A DNA stretch of 64,000 bases from positions 17,315 through 81,314 of the forward strand of contig DFIS01000037.1 in NCBI GenBank assembly GCA_002372175.1, read 5' to 3'. Positions 27,482 through 37,313 of this stretch are shown here, piece after piece. A program made the translations under genes and the position numbers. Each line of letters starts with the position of its first letter. The first letter of the stretch is position 1. The stretch comes from Solobacterium sp. UBA3691 (GTDB lineage: Bacteria; Bacillota_I; Bacilli_A; Erysipelotrichales; Erysipelotrichaceae). The notes under the pieces were generated by a model that saw only the letters and a program-made list of their open reading frames with translations, did no database searches and was not told the origin of the DNA.

Positions 27482-29219
27482 CGATATACCTCCTTAAGTC
27501 TTTCAGACATTCCTGGTACTGGTTCAGCAGTACCTCTGCATTCTCATCACTCAGAGGATTCTGCAATGCCTGTCTGAAAGCATTGGCCTGTACCGTCTTC
27601 GCCCTGATCTGAACCTTGCGAACTGCTCCATCGAAGATCTTTTCCTCAAAAGGAATACTGTAAGCCCAGTGTTCTGTCAGCTTGATCAGCAGTTTTCTTA
27701 TTTCTTCGTTCGAAGTTTCGTCGATCAGTATACTGGGTTCGGCGGTACCCCTGGTACGATAGGCATCAACGATCATCATTGATGCTGCATGTTTTATTTT
27801 ATCAGTTAAATATCCAAGTTTCTCTACAAATCTGTGCGCAGCTGCGGAATTTGCCAGCATCATTGCCAGAATGATATCCTCGGCTTCCTCAAAACCATCC
27901 GGGGCTTTGGCTGCGGCTGCCGGTTTGCGCGGTGCCTGTGTATAGACCGGTGTCTTCGGCTGATATTCCAGCCGGAAACCGCTGATCCGCGAGAGTTCTT
28001 CCGTAAAGTGCTTCTTGTCGAATTCGTCTTCCAGTCCGGCGATCTCTGCCTCCACCTTCTGCACGAATTCCTTGCGTGATGTATAGTTGTCAAAATCGGT
28101 CTGTTTCTGCAGCCACCGCATGACGAATTCGATCCATGTCAGCTGCTTTGACGTCAGCTTCTGCAGACCTTCTCTGCCCTGTTCACGCACGATCTCATCC
28201 GGATCCTTCCCGGTATCGTTGGCGATCACGGCAATATCACAGCCTGCCTTCTTTGCCATCTGCCCGGCTCTGTACGTCGCTGCCTGACCGGCATTGTCAC
28301 CGTCATAGCAGAAGATGATCCTGCGGGCAAGACTCTTGAGCTGCGAGATCTGATGCTCCGTGCAGGATGTACCAAGCGTACATACACAGTTGTCGATGCC
28401 GGCTCTGGCAAAAGCGATGACATCGGTGACCCCTTCAGTCACATAGACACAGCCTTCTCTTCGCGCGGAATCCCTTGCCCGGTGATAGTTATAGACGATG
28501 TCACTCTTATGAAAGACATCTGTATCAGTCGTATTGATATATTTGGAAGGATTGGCCGGATCGATCGTACGGGCGGAGAAACCGATCGGATGCCCGCTGC
28601 GGTCATGGATCGGGAATGTGATCCTCCCCGAGAAAACATCCTGGATACCGCTCTGGCTGGTCCTGACGACATTGGCATCGACCATATCCTGTTCGTTATA
28701 CCCCTTGGCTTTCAGAAAGTGATACAGCGCTTCCCGGCCGGGATTATAGCCGATCTGGAACTTCTCCCGGATATCCTGGTTCAGTCCCCTGTCTTCAAGA
28801 TACTGCTTTTCCAGTGCCGCATCGCCTGTGTTCAGCGCATACATGGACCAGCGGATCGTCTCATCCAGGATCCTGTATAAGGCTTCCTTATGCGGATCCT
28901 CCGGCTTCTTCTCTGCCTCCGGTTCAATGCTCAGCGGATAGCCGATCAGCCCGGCAACCCGTGATACTGCCTCCGGGAAAGAGATATTCTCATATCTCTG
29001 CACGAAGCCGAAGACATTGCCGCCGGCACCGCACACAAAGCACTTGAAGATCTGCCTGTCCGGAGAGATCGACATGGACGGAGAGTGGTCATCATGAAAC
29101 GGGCAAAGGGCAACATAAGATTTGCCCTTTCTCTGTACCTGCAGATAGCGGCCGATGATATCCACGATATCTGCTTTTGCACGTATATTGTCAATATCCC
29201 GGTCACTGATCCTGCTCAT
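27459..29219 (-). CDS. dnaG: DNA primase
   Basis: 586 residues. The zinc-binding domain is CPFHDDH...CFVCGAGG (about residues 39-67). The TOPRIM core has [16 protein letters not shown] and [12 protein letters not shown] with the acidic metal ligands. The C-terminal third, which contacts the replicative helicase, is poorly conserved as usual. AAGGAG precedes the ATG. It makes primers at the replication fork and is cotranscribed with rpoD. Confidence 0.97.
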   Translation of the reverse strand: MSRISDRDIDNIRAKADIVDIIGRYLQVQRKGKSYVALCPFHDDHSPSMSISPDRQIFKCFVCGAGGNVFGFVQRYENISFPEAVSRVAGLIGYPLSIEPEAEKKPEDPHKEALYRILDETIRWSMYALNTGDAALEKQYLEDRGLNQDIREKFQIGYNPGREALYHFLKAKGYNEQDMVDANVVRTSQSGIQDVFSGRITFPIHDRSGHPIGFSARTIDPANPSKYINTTDTDVFHKSDIVYNYHRARDSARREGCVYVTEGVTDVIAFARAGIDNCVCTLGTSCTEHQISQLKSLARRIIFCYDGDNAGQAATYRAGQMAKKAGCDIAVIANDTGKDPDEIVREQGREGLQKLTSKQLTWIEFVMRWLQKQTDFDNYTSRKEFVQKVEAEIAGLEDEFDKKHFTEELSRISGFRLEYQPKTPVYTQAPRKPAAAAKAPDGFEEAEDIILAMMLANSAAAHRFVEKLGYLTDKIKHAASMMIVDAYRTRGTAEPSILIDETSNEEIRKLLIKLTEHWAYSIPFEEKIFDGAVRKVQIRAKTVQANAFRQALQNPLSDENAEVLLNQYQECLKDLRRYIDDDNQEE

Positions 29220-29227
29220 GAATCTCC

Positions 29228-30601
29228 TTAGAATTTGATCGCGTCTTTGATCATCTGCTTCGCTGCTTCCACCGTTACCCGATCCTGTTTCATCGAATCT
29301 CTGTAACGGACGGTCACGGTATGATCCTCCAGTGTCTGTTCATCGACTGTGATGCAGAACGGTGTACCGATCTCATCCTGACGGCGGTAGCGCTTACCGA
29401 TGGAACCGGACTCATCATACTCACAGTTGAACTCTTTGCTGAACTCTGCTCTGATCGCTCTGGCTGTCTCGCCATGGCTCTTTCTCAGCGGCAGTACGGC
29501 AGCCTTGACCGGTGCCAGTACGGGGCTGAAATGCATAACTGTACGCACATCACCGTTCTCCAGCGTCTCTTCATCATATGCCTCGGTAAAGAACATCAGG
29601 AACAGTCTTTCGACACCTACAGCCGGTTCCACACAGTATGGAATATACTTCTCATTGGTCTGCGGATCCATATATGTCATATCCTTGCCGGAAGTATTCT
29701 GATGCTGTGTAAGGTCATAATCCGTACGGTTGGCAATACCCCAGAGCTCACCCCATCCCCACGGGAACAGGTATTCAATATCACTGGTAGCCTTGGAATA
29801 GAAGCTGAGTTCCTCCTTGGCATGATCGCGGAAATGCAGATTCTCGGGATTGCCGCCGAGACTCAGGATCCAGTCCATGCAGAACTGTTTCCAGTATGCA
29901 TACCAGTCATCATCGGTTCCGGGCTTGCAGAAGAATTCCATCTCCATCTGTTCAAACTCTCTCGTACGGAAGATGAAATTACCGGGCGTGATCTCATTGC
30001 GGAACGATTTACCGATCTGACCGATACCAAACGGCACTTTCTTGCGGTATGCCCTCTGTACATTCTTGAAATCGACAAACATGCCCTGGGCTGTCTCCGG
30101 ACGCAGGTAGATCGCATCCTTATCATCTTCAACGATGCCCTGGAAGGTCTTGAACATCAGATTGAACTGACGGATCGGTGTGAAATCATGTGAACCGCAG
30201 TTCGGACATGCGACATGATTATCACGGATATATGTCTCCATCTCCTCTTTTGTCCATCCCTCACCGGTCACTTCACCGTGGGAGAACTCTTCGATCAGAT
30301 GGTCTGCTCTGTGTCTTGTCTTACAGTTGCGGCAGTCCATCAGAGGATCGGAGAAGCTCTTCAGATGACCGCTGGCTTCCCATACCTTCGGATTCATCAG
30401 GATCGCAGCCTGGATCTCCACGTTGTTGGGATCTTCCTGGATGAACTTCTTCTGCCAGGCTCTTTTGATATTATCCTTCAGTGCCACACCGAGAGGCCCG
30501 AAGTCCCATGTATTGCTTAACCCGCCGTAGATCTCCGAGCCCTGAAAAACAAAGCCCGTGTCCTTGGCATGTGCGACGATCTTATCAAATGTCTTTTCCA
30601 T
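29228..30601 (-). CDS. glyQS: glycyl-tRNA synthetase, dimeric type
   Basis: A class II synthetase of 457 residues in the single-chain alpha2 form, not the alpha/beta GlyQ+GlyS form of B. subtilis that sits at this locus. [20 protein letters not shown] (motif 1 region), [27 protein letters not shown] (motif 2) and [10 protein letters not shown] (motif 3) are present, and the anticodon domain starts near [17 protein letters not shown] precedes the ATG. The zinc-like CRNC/CPNC pairs lie near residues 75 and 134. Confidence 0.96.
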   Translation of the reverse strand: MEKTFDKIVAHAKDTGFVFQGSEIYGGLSNTWDFGPLGVALKDNIKRAWQKKFIQEDPNNVEIQAAILMNPKVWEASGHLKSFSDPLMDCRNCKTRHRADHLIEEFSHGEVTGEGWTKEEMETYIRDNHVACPNCGSHDFTPIRQFNLMFKTFQGIVEDDKDAIYLRPETAQGMFVDFKNVQRAYRKKVPFGIGQIGKSFRNEITPGNFIFRTREFEQMEMEFFCKPGTDDDWYAYWKQFCMDWILSLGGNPENLHFRDHAKEELSFYSKATSDIEYLFPWGWGELWGIANRTDYDLTQHQNTSGKDMTYMDPQTNEKYIPYCVEPAVGVERLFLMFFTEAYDEETLENGDVRTVMHFSPVLAPVKAAVLPLRKSHGETARAIRAEFSKEFNCEYDESGSIGKRYRRQDEIGTPFCITVDEQTLEDHTVTVRYRDSMKQDRVTVEAAKQMIKDAIKF

Positions 30602-30657
30602 AACAGCCTCCCGTTATTATATATGTCTGAATAATTAATATATCACAAATCTGTGTT

Positions 30658-31410
30658 TTATTCAATGGAACCCATCCGCTTGAACAGATCATACGATCTC
30701 AGCTTCATCCCAGCATGCAGACGGAAAAAGTCCGCCAGTATGTCGATATCGTTCCAGGCATCCGCAACTGTCTCTGCCAGGATATCGTAGTGCTCAAGGC
30801 CCGCCTTGTTCAGCAGCCGGAACTGACGCAGCGCTTCCACCGGATATGCCGGGACCGCCAGTGCCGCCGCATGTTCCTGACAGAGAAAGCCGCCTTCTTC
30901 TGCACTCAGTGCTGTGACCTGCGCCTTTTCGCATATCACGCAGCCATCCACCTCCGGTCCCATGCCTGCCCTGTTCAGTGCATTCGCCATGAATACTGCC
31001 GTGATGATATCCGTACGTTTGCCTTCATCCAGCATATCCAGGGCTTTCGCAAACAAATCGTAGAAGAATACGGAGTTGCGTCCGTCGGGATCATCATATG
31101 TCATACTGTCGGTGATCTCTGCCAGAACCCCGGCTGCCAGACCTGCGTTCAGGTCTTCGTAGATATGCCTGTGCATGCGCACCGGTGAAGCCGAGCGCAG
31201 ACGGAAAAACGTCCGGTTTTCCCTGTGGTCATAAGTAAACTCTGTCTCCGTGTACGGCATCAGACTGCGGGCATTCTTACTCGTATATTTACGCATGCCG
31301 GCAGCCGTAAAGACGATCTTTCCGTATTCTTTCGTCAGCACATGGATCAGCACACTGTTTTCACGGTAGTCATCCTGCTTCAGGATCAGCCCGGTCACCT
31401 TATCATTCAT
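30658..31410 (-). CDS. recO: DNA repair protein RecO
   Basis: 250 residues. An N-terminal OB fold (VTGLILKQDDYRENSVLIHVLTKEYG) is followed by a helical domain with a zinc-finger-like CVICEKA near residue 157 and a later C in FLCQEH. RecO helps load RecA on gapped DNA with RecF/RecR. It overlaps era by 8 bases, an arrangement shared with Bacilli. Confidence 0.92.
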   Translation of the reverse strand: MNDKVTGLILKQDDYRENSVLIHVLTKEYGKIVFTAAGMRKYTSKNARSLMPYTETEFTYDHRENRTFFRLRSASPVRMHRHIYEDLNAGLAAGVLAEITDSMTYDDPDGRNSVFFYDLFAKALDMLDEGKRTDIITAVFMANALNRAGMGPEVDGCVICEKAQVTALSAEEGGFLCQEHAAALAVPAYPVEALRQFRLLNKAGLEHYDILAETVADAWNDIDILADFFRLHAGMKLRSYDLFKRMGSIE

Positions 31411-32290
31411 CAGTTAGTCCGTACCCGTATTCCCTGATCTGTTTATCTTTATTGCGCCACTCTTCCTCAACTCTGACAAAGATATCCAGCTCTGCCGGTG
31501 CCCCCAGCAGTACTTCGATGTCTTTCTTTGCCATATAGATGATCTTCTGCAGCATACTTCCGTTCTTGCCGATGATGATACCCTTCTGTCCCTGCTTCTC
31601 CACAAGCACCAGTGCCCGCAGATAGTACTTCTTATCATCCCATGTCATCTCTTCAACGATCACAGCTGTCGCATGCGGCACTTCCTGTTCAGTGCACAGC
31701 AGTATCTTCTCCCGGATGATCTCGGCGATGCGGAACTGTTCCGGCTCATCACTGACCATATCCTCGGGATAGAACGGATCGCCTTCCGGCAGATACTTCA
31801 CCGTCGTATCGAGCAGATCGGTAAAGTTCTCCTGCGTCAGGGCAGAGATCGGAAAGTATTCCGCAAAATCAAAACGTTTCTGCCATGCCGTCAGCTTGTC
31901 GATGATCTGTTTCTTATTCATCGCATCGATCTTGTTCAGAAGCAGAAATGTCGGCAGCTTGGCCTGTGAGATCATGCGCAGCGTCATCTCTTCGGTATCA
32001 TCGAATCTGCCTGTCCCGTCTGCCAGGTAGTATATCATATCCACACCCTGCAGCACCGATGCCGTCTGCTTGTTCATGCGTGAACCCAGTCTGTCCTGCG
32101 GCTTATGTATGCCCGGTGTATCGGTAAAGATGATCTGGTTTCCCTGATAATTCAGGATGCCCCGGATCTCGCTTCTGGTCGTCTGCGGCTTCGGTGAAAC
32201 GATCGCCAGCTTCTCATTCATCAGGGCATTCAGCAGTGTGCTCTTGCCGGCATTTGGTCTTCCTGCCAGTGCTACAAATCCGCTCTTCAT
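31403..32290 (-). CDS. era: GTPase Era
   Basis: 295 residues. G1 GRPNAGKSTLLN (near 10-20), G2 around TTRSEI, G3 DTPGIHKP and G4 NKIDAMNK, followed by a KH domain (EKQGQKGIIIGKNGSMLQKI) that binds the 3' end of 16S rRNA. Needed for 30S maturation. The start MKSGFVALAGRP overlaps the cdd stop by ATGA with GAGG ten bases upstream; a longer frame is rejected. Confidence 0.97.
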   Translation of the reverse strand: MKSGFVALAGRPNAGKSTLLNALMNEKLAIVSPKPQTTRSEIRGILNYQGNQIIFTDTPGIHKPQDRLGSRMNKQTASVLQGVDMIYYLADGTGRFDDTEEMTLRMISQAKLPTFLLLNKIDAMNKKQIIDKLTAWQKRFDFAEYFPISALTQENFTDLLDTTVKYLPEGDPFYPEDMVSDEPEQFRIAEIIREKILLCTEQEVPHATAVIVEEMTWDDKKYYLRALVLVEKQGQKGIIIGKNGSMLQKIIYMAKKDIEVLLGAPAELDIFVRVEEEWRNKDKQIREYGYGLTDE

Positions 32291-32688
32291 GCCAGTACGT
32301 CCTCGATTCCAAACTGCATCGGCAGCAGTTCCCGTATACATGTATCACACTCATCGGTGCCGTTGGAGAGATAGATCGGTGTCTCCGGTTCCAGCAGTTC
32401 GCTTAATACCTGCCGGCAGATGCCGCACGGAGCAGCGATACGCTTACCGGAGCTGACGATCGCCAGAGCCTCGATATCCTCTTTCCGCACACCGTTGGAA
32501 TATGCCGCAAATACCGCATTTCTTTCCGCACAGCTGGTTGCCCCGAAAGACGCATTCTCTATATTAGCACCGTAAAAGGTACGTCCGTCCTTCGTCAGCA
32601 CACAGGCACCGACGTGATATTTGGAATAAGGCGCATATGCATTTCTCATCGCCTTAAATGCTTCACTGATCAGTTCTTCTCTGTTCAT
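32287..32688 (-). CDS. cdd: cytidine deaminase
   Basis: 133 residues; converts cytidine and deoxycytidine to uridines. Zinc/catalytic motifs are CAERNAVFAA (H/C-A-E) near residue 53 and PCGICRQVLSEL (P-C-x-x-C) near 85. YHVGACVLTKDG matches the tetrameric family. ATGA overlaps with both dgkA upstream and era downstream. Supports pyrimidine salvage with tdk and deoC in this window. Confidence 0.96.
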   Translation of the reverse strand: MNREELISEAFKAMRNAYAPYSKYHVGACVLTKDGRTFYGANIENASFGATSCAERNAVFAAYSNGVRKEDIEALAIVSSGKRIAAPCGICRQVLSELLEPETPIYLSNGTDECDTCIRELLPMQFGIEDVLA

Positions 32689-33035
32689 CCTGATATCCTC
32701 CCCATGATCCTGGGCAAAAAGATGACTGCCGCCGCTGCCAGTGCCGCAATACTCATGCACAGTACAGCCCCTGCCGCCATATCTTTGATGACCCTGATCT
32801 CTTCCCGTTTTTCTTTTGTATACAGATCGCACAGTTTCTCGCATACCGCATTAAAGATCTCTGCCGAGATCACACAGCCGATCAGTATGATCACCGCCAG
32901 CCACTCGGTCTTATCCAGTGACAGAAAGATGCCGAAACATACTGTTACGGCACCCAGGATCATCTGGATCTGCACACTGCGCTCATGCGCCGCATCCCAG
33001 AGCCCGCGGAAAGCAGGCAGAAACTTTTTCTTCAT
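32685..33035 (-). CDS. dgkA: diacylglycerol/undecaprenol kinase family
   Basis: 116 residues with three membrane helices. The conserved core is VISAEIFNAVCEKLCDL, with the catalytic Glu motif AEIFNTA-like, and IKDMAAGAVL. In Gram-positives this family phosphorylates undecaprenol. It sits between ybeY and cdd, the standard order, with ATGA overlaps both sides. Confidence 0.93.
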   Translation of the reverse strand: MKKKFLPAFRGLWDAAHERSVQIQMILGAVTVCFGIFLSLDKTEWLAVIILIGCVISAEIFNAVCEKLCDLYTKEKREEIRVIKDMAAGAVLCMSIAALAAAAVIFLPRIMGRISG

Positions 33036-33484
33036 TTCCTGCTGACCACAGGATCCAGTATCCTGTCCTGCAGATCAAACATGACCTTCTCATCCGCCTC
33101 CGTCATGTGATCGTAACCCAGACAGTGCAGTAACCCGTGCGCAAACAGGAAACAGATCTCCCGGCGGTAAGAATGTCCGTAGGCTATTGCCTGTTTCCGG
33201 GCATAGTCAATGTTGATAAAGATATCCCCGAGGTCGCTCTCCTCCTCTTCGGTAAAGAACTCCCCGGCATCCAGTGACGCAAACGTGATCACATCCGTAG
33301 GTCTGTCAATACCGCGGAAATCCCGGTTGATCACATGGATCGTACGCGAACGTACAAAGGATACGGAAAGATCGTAGTCTTTCTTCAGTTTCAGGATACG
33401 CAGACAGTTGTCAGCGATCGCTTCAAAGTCTTCGAGAAATATGTCCGCAGGCTGATTCGTGCGGTTGATCAATTGTATATTCAT
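33032..33484 (-). CDS. ybeY: endoribonuclease YbeY (rRNA maturation factor)
   Basis: 150 residues. The zinc motif HGLLHCLGYDH (H-x3-H-x5-H) near residue 115 and DVITFAS earlier define the family, which acts in 16S rRNA 3' processing and ribosome quality control. The start MNIQLINRTNQ is taken because the -10 box (33491-33496) lies 6 nt upstream; there is no Shine-Dalgarno. It heads the run ybeY-dgkA-cdd-era-recO. Confidence 0.93.
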   Translation of the reverse strand: MNIQLINRTNQPADIFLEDFEAIADNCLRILKLKKDYDLSVSFVRSRTIHVINRDFRGIDRPTDVITFASLDAGEFFTEEEESDLGDIFINIDYARKQAIAYGHSYRREICFLFAHGLLHCLGYDHMTEADEKVMFDLQDRILDPVVSRK

Positions 33485-33490
33485 GCCAAA

Positions 33491-33499
33491 ATTATAACA
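33491..33499 (-). promoter_or_regulatory. extended -10 promoter, probably leaderless, of the ybeY operon
   Basis: TGT-TATAAT on the minus strand ends 6 nt before the ybeY ATG, directly behind the ltaS-family terminator. Confidence 0.6.
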
Positions 33500-33523
33500 T
33501 ACACGCATATTGACAAGCGTAAG

Positions 33524-33546
33524 AAAACGGCCCCGGAGAGCCGTTT
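33524..33546 (-). terminator. terminator of the LtaS-family gene
   Basis: Stem AAACGGC / GCCGTTT followed by TCTT on the minus strand, two bases after the stop codon. Confidence 0.75.
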
Positions 33547-33548
33547 CG

Positions 33549-35432
33549 TCACTTTTGCGCAAAGTAGTCAAGCTTCAGGATCAGTTTGCTGATCTCCTTT
33601 TCCTGTGCCAGCGCATTCATTTCTTCTCTGGCTGTATTCTCATCATAGTCGTGGATCTCCTCAAATACATCATCGAGGAAGTTGTACTGATAATGATCGG
33701 TACGCCAGTATTCCCACTCACTGAAGAAGAGACCGCCGTATGCCGGATCAAAGAGGTCTCTGCCCAGCACCGTCTTCGGATCATATGCCAGACCCCAGAG
33801 ATTGGCAATCGTCGGCAGAAGGTCCAGGCATGTGCCTACCTTTTCGTAGACGATGGGTTCCGTGATCCCGGTGTTGTAGATATAGAGATCGGTATACCGG
33901 TAACGGTCCTCGGGAACGATGCCGGTCTGCTTGTAGAAGATACTGTCACCCCAGAGGTCAAGACCCTTGACCTCATGATCTCCAAAGAAGATGAATACCG
34001 TATCATCCATCTTGCCTACTTTCTCCAGCTCTGTGAACAGATCTGCCATAGCCTGATCAAGGTCCATGTTTTTAGCCATAAATGATACGAAGCTGTCATC
34101 CAGTTCCGGGTATTTGGCTTTGATCCGGGCTACGTTTTCCGCTGATACACCGAAGGTATCCAGTGTATACGGCTGATGACCGCTGTAGGTGATCCAGTAC
34201 GCCAGGAACGGCTTCTCGTTTTCGACATACATCCATTTCAGGATATTCATGACATCACTGTCGGAGGCACCGTCTGCCACACCGATCCTGTAACTGTCGT
34301 AGAAGTCATCATACCCGTATGCAGGATAGATCAGATCACGGTTATAGTAACTGCCGTAGTTGTTATGGTAGGCAGCTGTCCAGTAGCCCTGTGCGGAGAA
34401 CAGCTTGGCAAGTGTGGTCGGATAGGTATTATCCGGATAGGCATAAACGACCGCATGTCCCTCACTGTTGGGGATCAGCGAAACATTGGACATGAATTCG
34501 GTATCACTGGTCGATCCCGGAAGTGCCGGTGTATTGAAGTTCTGTACCCGGATACCCTGACTGTACATCTTGTACAGGGTCGGGGTCAGCTCTTCATCGA
34601 GGATCGCTCTGTTGTAGGACTCAGCCTGGATCATGAAGATATTCTTGCCGGCAAACATACCCGTAAAGTCATTTGTACTGATCTCCGGGCGGGTCTGCAG
34701 ATAGGCATCGATCTCGGCATATTCATCCGCTGCCAGCACCGTATTCTCAAAAAAGCTGGTGACATCCCTGTAGGCAAACGGAAGCAGGCCGAACTTCTCC
34801 ACAAACTGGTTCGTATTCGGTATCTTGTCGTAGATATAATAGTCTGTCTTGTTCATCATCCAGGCATCTTCCTGATATCTGGTCTCATCGATCATGTTCA
34901 GGTATGTCCTGTGTCTCTGCAGGATCGGGATGATCAGTAACAGAGCTGCCAGCTTCAGCGGCAGACGCCAGACGAGCTTAACGCTCTTACGCTGCCACAG
35001 GAAGTAACAGAGGATAAACAGGATATTCAGGACAATGAAGCCGGCAACGATGATCACATCCCTGGTCTCGACAAACTCGAAGATGCTGTCCCTGACACCG
35101 ACTGCCTCACTGACCAGATCCAGTGCCGTGTTGAACCGGTAGAACATTTTCAATGCCCGGTAATAGATATTCTGGGTTACCAGATACAGGATATATATCA
35201 GCCCGTATACCAGGATAAAGTACCTGTTAAGCATGGCTCCGACAAACCAGATGATCAGCAGTGCCCCGAGAATGATAATCCCAAAAAGCTGGCTGTCATA
35301 TGCGGAACCGATACCGTAGTTATCACGGACCAGGACAAAATACAGGACAACTGCCAGTGTATAGGCAATCTCTATCGTAAAGTATCTGAGGATCTTAAAT
35401 AGTTTTGTTGGCTTTCGTTTTCTTTTTGTCAT
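33549..35432 (-). CDS. LtaS-family membrane sulfatase (lipoteichoic acid synthase-like)
   Basis: 627 residues: five membrane helices in the first 190 residues, then an extracellular alkaline-phosphatase-fold domain. IFMIQAESYNRAILDEELTPTL, the nucleophile region LPGSTSDTEFMSN, the WTAAYHNNYGSYYNRD stretch and FIFFGDHE match glycerol-phosphate transferases that polymerise lipoteichoic acid. The exact polymer is uncertain. It overlaps phoH by ATGA and ends in its own terminator, inserted between phoH and ybeY, which are adjacent in most Bacilli. Confidence 0.88.
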   Translation of the reverse strand: MTKRKRKPTKLFKILRYFTIEIAYTLAVVLYFVLVRDNYGIGSAYDSQLFGIIILGALLIIWFVGAMLNRYFILVYGLIYILYLVTQNIYYRALKMFYRFNTALDLVSEAVGVRDSIFEFVETRDVIIVAGFIVLNILFILCYFLWQRKSVKLVWRLPLKLAALLLIIPILQRHRTYLNMIDETRYQEDAWMMNKTDYYIYDKIPNTNQFVEKFGLLPFAYRDVTSFFENTVLAADEYAEIDAYLQTRPEISTNDFTGMFAGKNIFMIQAESYNRAILDEELTPTLYKMYSQGIRVQNFNTPALPGSTSDTEFMSNVSLIPNSEGHAVVYAYPDNTYPTTLAKLFSAQGYWTAAYHNNYGSYYNRDLIYPAYGYDDFYDSYRIGVADGASDSDVMNILKWMYVENEKPFLAYWITYSGHQPYTLDTFGVSAENVARIKAKYPELDDSFVSFMAKNMDLDQAMADLFTELEKVGKMDDTVFIFFGDHEVKGLDLWGDSIFYKQTGIVPEDRYRYTDLYIYNTGITEPIVYEKVGTCLDLLPTIANLWGLAYDPKTVLGRDLFDPAYGGLFFSEWEYWRTDHYQYNFLDDVFEEIHDYDENTAREEMNALAQEKEISKLILKLDYFAQK

Positions 35433-36388
35433 GTACGCTCACTGTAACGTTCAATGATTTTCTGTACAAGCGGATGTCTGACAACATCGTCACTTGTCAG
35501 GTGCAGAATACCGATCTCACCGATCCCGGTCAGCAGTTCTGCTGCATCGGTCAGACCGCTTTTCGTACCGTATTTCAGATCGATCTGTGTCACATCTCCG
35601 GTGATCACCATATGTGAATTAAAACCAAGTCTGGTCAGAAACATCTTCATCTGTGAAGGTGTCGTATTCTGTGCTTCATCCAGAATGACAAACGAATCAT
35701 CAAGCGTACGTCCGCGCATGAAAGCCAGCGGAGCGATCTCGATCACACCCTTTTCGATCAGCTTATCGGTCTGTTCAACACCGAGCATGTCATGCAGAGC
35801 ATCATACAGCGGTGTCAGATACGGGTCTACCTTCTCTTTCATATCACCGGGAAGGAAACCAAGACTCTCACCGGCTTCCACGGCAGGCCTCGTCAGGACG
35901 ATGCGCTTGACATCCCCCTTCTTCAGTGCTGATACAGCTTTGATCACCGCCAGGAATGTCTTGCCGGTTCCGGCAGGACCGATCGCAAAGACGACCGGCA
36001 GATCTTCCATTGCTCTGACAAAGCGCAGCTGTCCGCGTGTCTTCGGCGCAATTGCCTTACCGGTCAGAGTCCTGCCGATCACAACACTGCTGAGCTCATC
36101 GAAATCGACCTTCTCACTCTTGGATACCAGACGGCAGGCATAGATCACATCCTGTTCCGTGACATTGCGGTTTCTCTTGGCGACTTCAAACAGCGCATAG
36201 ATCACCTGATGGATCTGTTCGCGGATCACATCATCACAGTCCTGGATCGTAAATACATTATCACGGAAGGAGATCTTCTTACCGAAGCATTCACTGAGTA
36301 CTTTCAGGTTCTTATCTTCACTTCCGATCAGACTCATCGCCTCAAGATTCGTGATCTCTTCCAGTTTTATCGTTGCGTTATTGCTCAA
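35429..36388 (-). CDS. phoH: PhoH-like ATPase
   Basis: 319 residues. Walker A FAIGPAGTGKTFLAV (near residue 135), Walker B FVILDEAQNTT and the LTRPAVEAGESLGFLPGDMKEK block define the PhoH family, linked to RNA metabolism and often paired with YbeY. The N-terminal 90 residues are the usual KH-like portion. AAGGAGG precedes the start, within the rpsU terminator region. Confidence 0.94.
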   Translation of the reverse strand: MSNNATIKLEEITNLEAMSLIGSEDKNLKVLSECFGKKISFRDNVFTIQDCDDVIREQIHQVIYALFEVAKRNRNVTEQDVIYACRLVSKSEKVDFDELSSVVIGRTLTGKAIAPKTRGQLRFVRAMEDLPVVFAIGPAGTGKTFLAVIKAVSALKKGDVKRIVLTRPAVEAGESLGFLPGDMKEKVDPYLTPLYDALHDMLGVEQTDKLIEKGVIEIAPLAFMRGRTLDDSFVILDEAQNTTPSQMKMFLTRLGFNSHMVITGDVTQIDLKYGTKSGLTDAAELLTGIGEIGILHLTSDDVVRHPLVQKIIERYSERT

Positions 36389-36404
36389 GATAACCTCCTT
36401 TTAA

Positions 36405-36428
36405 GAAAAAAGAAGCCTCAGGCTTCTT
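36405..36428 (-). terminator. terminator/attenuator after rpsU
   Basis: Perfect 8-bp stem AAGAAGCC / GGCTTCTT directly at the rpsU stop, followed by TTTTTT; the phoH ribosome site lies just beyond, so some readthrough into phoH is expected. Confidence 0.8.
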
Positions 36429-36611
36429 TTACTTACCGCGTCTTCTTGCCTTGCGGGCAGCTTCGCTCTTTAATTTACGCTTAACACCCGGTTTTACGTA
36501 GTACTCTCTCTTACGAGCCTCGGCGAGGGTTCCGTTACGGGATACCTGACGCTTAAAGCGACGCAGTGCATCATCGAGATTCTCATTATCTTTCACTACT
36601 ACTCTTGCCAT
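36429..36611 (-). CDS. rpsU: 30S ribosomal protein S21
   Basis: 60 residues, very basic, beginning [22 protein letters not shown] and ending [15 protein letters not shown], exactly the S21 pattern. S21 helps the mRNA-anti-Shine-Dalgarno interaction. GGGGGG is upstream. The strong promoter at 36643-36671 drives it and probably phoH. Confidence 0.97.
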   Translation of the reverse strand: MARVVVKDNENLDDALRRFKRQVSRNGTLAEARKREYYVKPGVKRKLKSEAARKARRRGK

Positions 36612-36642
36612 ACCTTATCCCCCCTCTCCGATTTACCTAAAT

Positions 36643-36671
36643 ACTATAACAAAGTCAGAATGGTTTTGCAA
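36643..36671 (-). promoter_or_regulatory. rpsU promoter
   Basis: TTGCAA (36666-36671) and TATAGT (36643-36648) with a 17-base spacer and TGT preceding the -10, about 32 bases before the ATG. Confidence 0.75.
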
Positions 36672-36677
36672 CGGCAT

Positions 36678-37313
36678 TTACATCAGTTTAACACCGTTGC
36701 TGGTACCGATACGGTCTGCTCCGGCAGCGATCATCTTCTCCATATCTTCCGGTGTGCGGACACCTCCGGATGCCTTGACATGACATTTGTCACCGACAGT
36801 TCTGCGCATTAATGCAACATCCTCGGGAGTTGCGCCTCCGGTAGAGAATCCTGTGCTTGTCTTGACAAAATCAGCGCCGGCTTTTACCGCACATTCGCAG
36901 GCTAGTACCTTCTCCTCGTCAGTCAGGAGACATGTCTCGATGATGACCTTGAGGACCTTTCTGCCGACGGCTTCCTTCAGGGTGCGGATCTCTTCCGTAA
37001 CATAGTCCAGATCACGGTCCTTAAGTCTGCCGATGTTGATGACCATGTCGCATTCTTCAGCGCCGTTGTTCAGCGCATCCTGTGTTTCCGCAAGCTTGGC
37101 AGCTGTTGTTGTCGCACCCAGCGGAAAGCCGATCACTGTACATACCTTGACATCCGTGCCGGCAAGTTCCTCTGCGCAGAGGCTGACCCATCCCGGGTTG
37201 ACACAGACACTGGCAAAGTCATACTCCCTCGCTTCTGCACACAGTTTGACGATATCTTCTTTACGGGCATTGGCTTTCAGCAGTGTATGGTCGATATATT
37301 TATTCCTAATCAT
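36678..37313 (-). CDS. deoC: deoxyribose-phosphate aldolase
   Basis: About 211 residues. The Schiff-base Lys lies in [17 protein letters not shown], with [14 protein letters not shown] and the first helix [10 protein letters not shown] typical of DeoC. It cleaves 2-deoxyribose-5-phosphate to glyceraldehyde-3-P and acetaldehyde, closing deoxynucleoside salvage. A GTG codon just before the ATG is an alternative start; AAGGAG serves either. It overlaps murE by 8 bases. Confidence 0.93.
   Translation of the reverse strand: MIRNKYIDHTLLKANARKEDIVKLCAEAREYDFASVCVNPGWVSLCAEELAGTDVKVCTVIGFPLGATTTAAKLAETQDALNNGAEECDMVINIGRLKDRDLDYVTEEIRTLKEAVGRKVLKVIIETCLLTDEEKVLACECAVKAGADFVKTSTGFSTGGATPEDVALMRRTVGDKCHVKASGGVRTPEDMEKMIAAGADRIGTSNGVKLM

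Noticed and set aside
25808..27577. 589-codon open frame on the plus strand antisense to rpoD and trmK
   Set aside because: It mirrors the codon bias of two certain genes on the other strand, has no ribosome site, and its protein is Leu/Ile/Arg-rich without domains.
36643..36671. TTGCAA palindromes as a repeated operator
   Set aside because: The hexamer occurs as the -35 of rpsU and rpmB promoters but is explained by the promoter consensus; no extended palindrome surrounds either copy.
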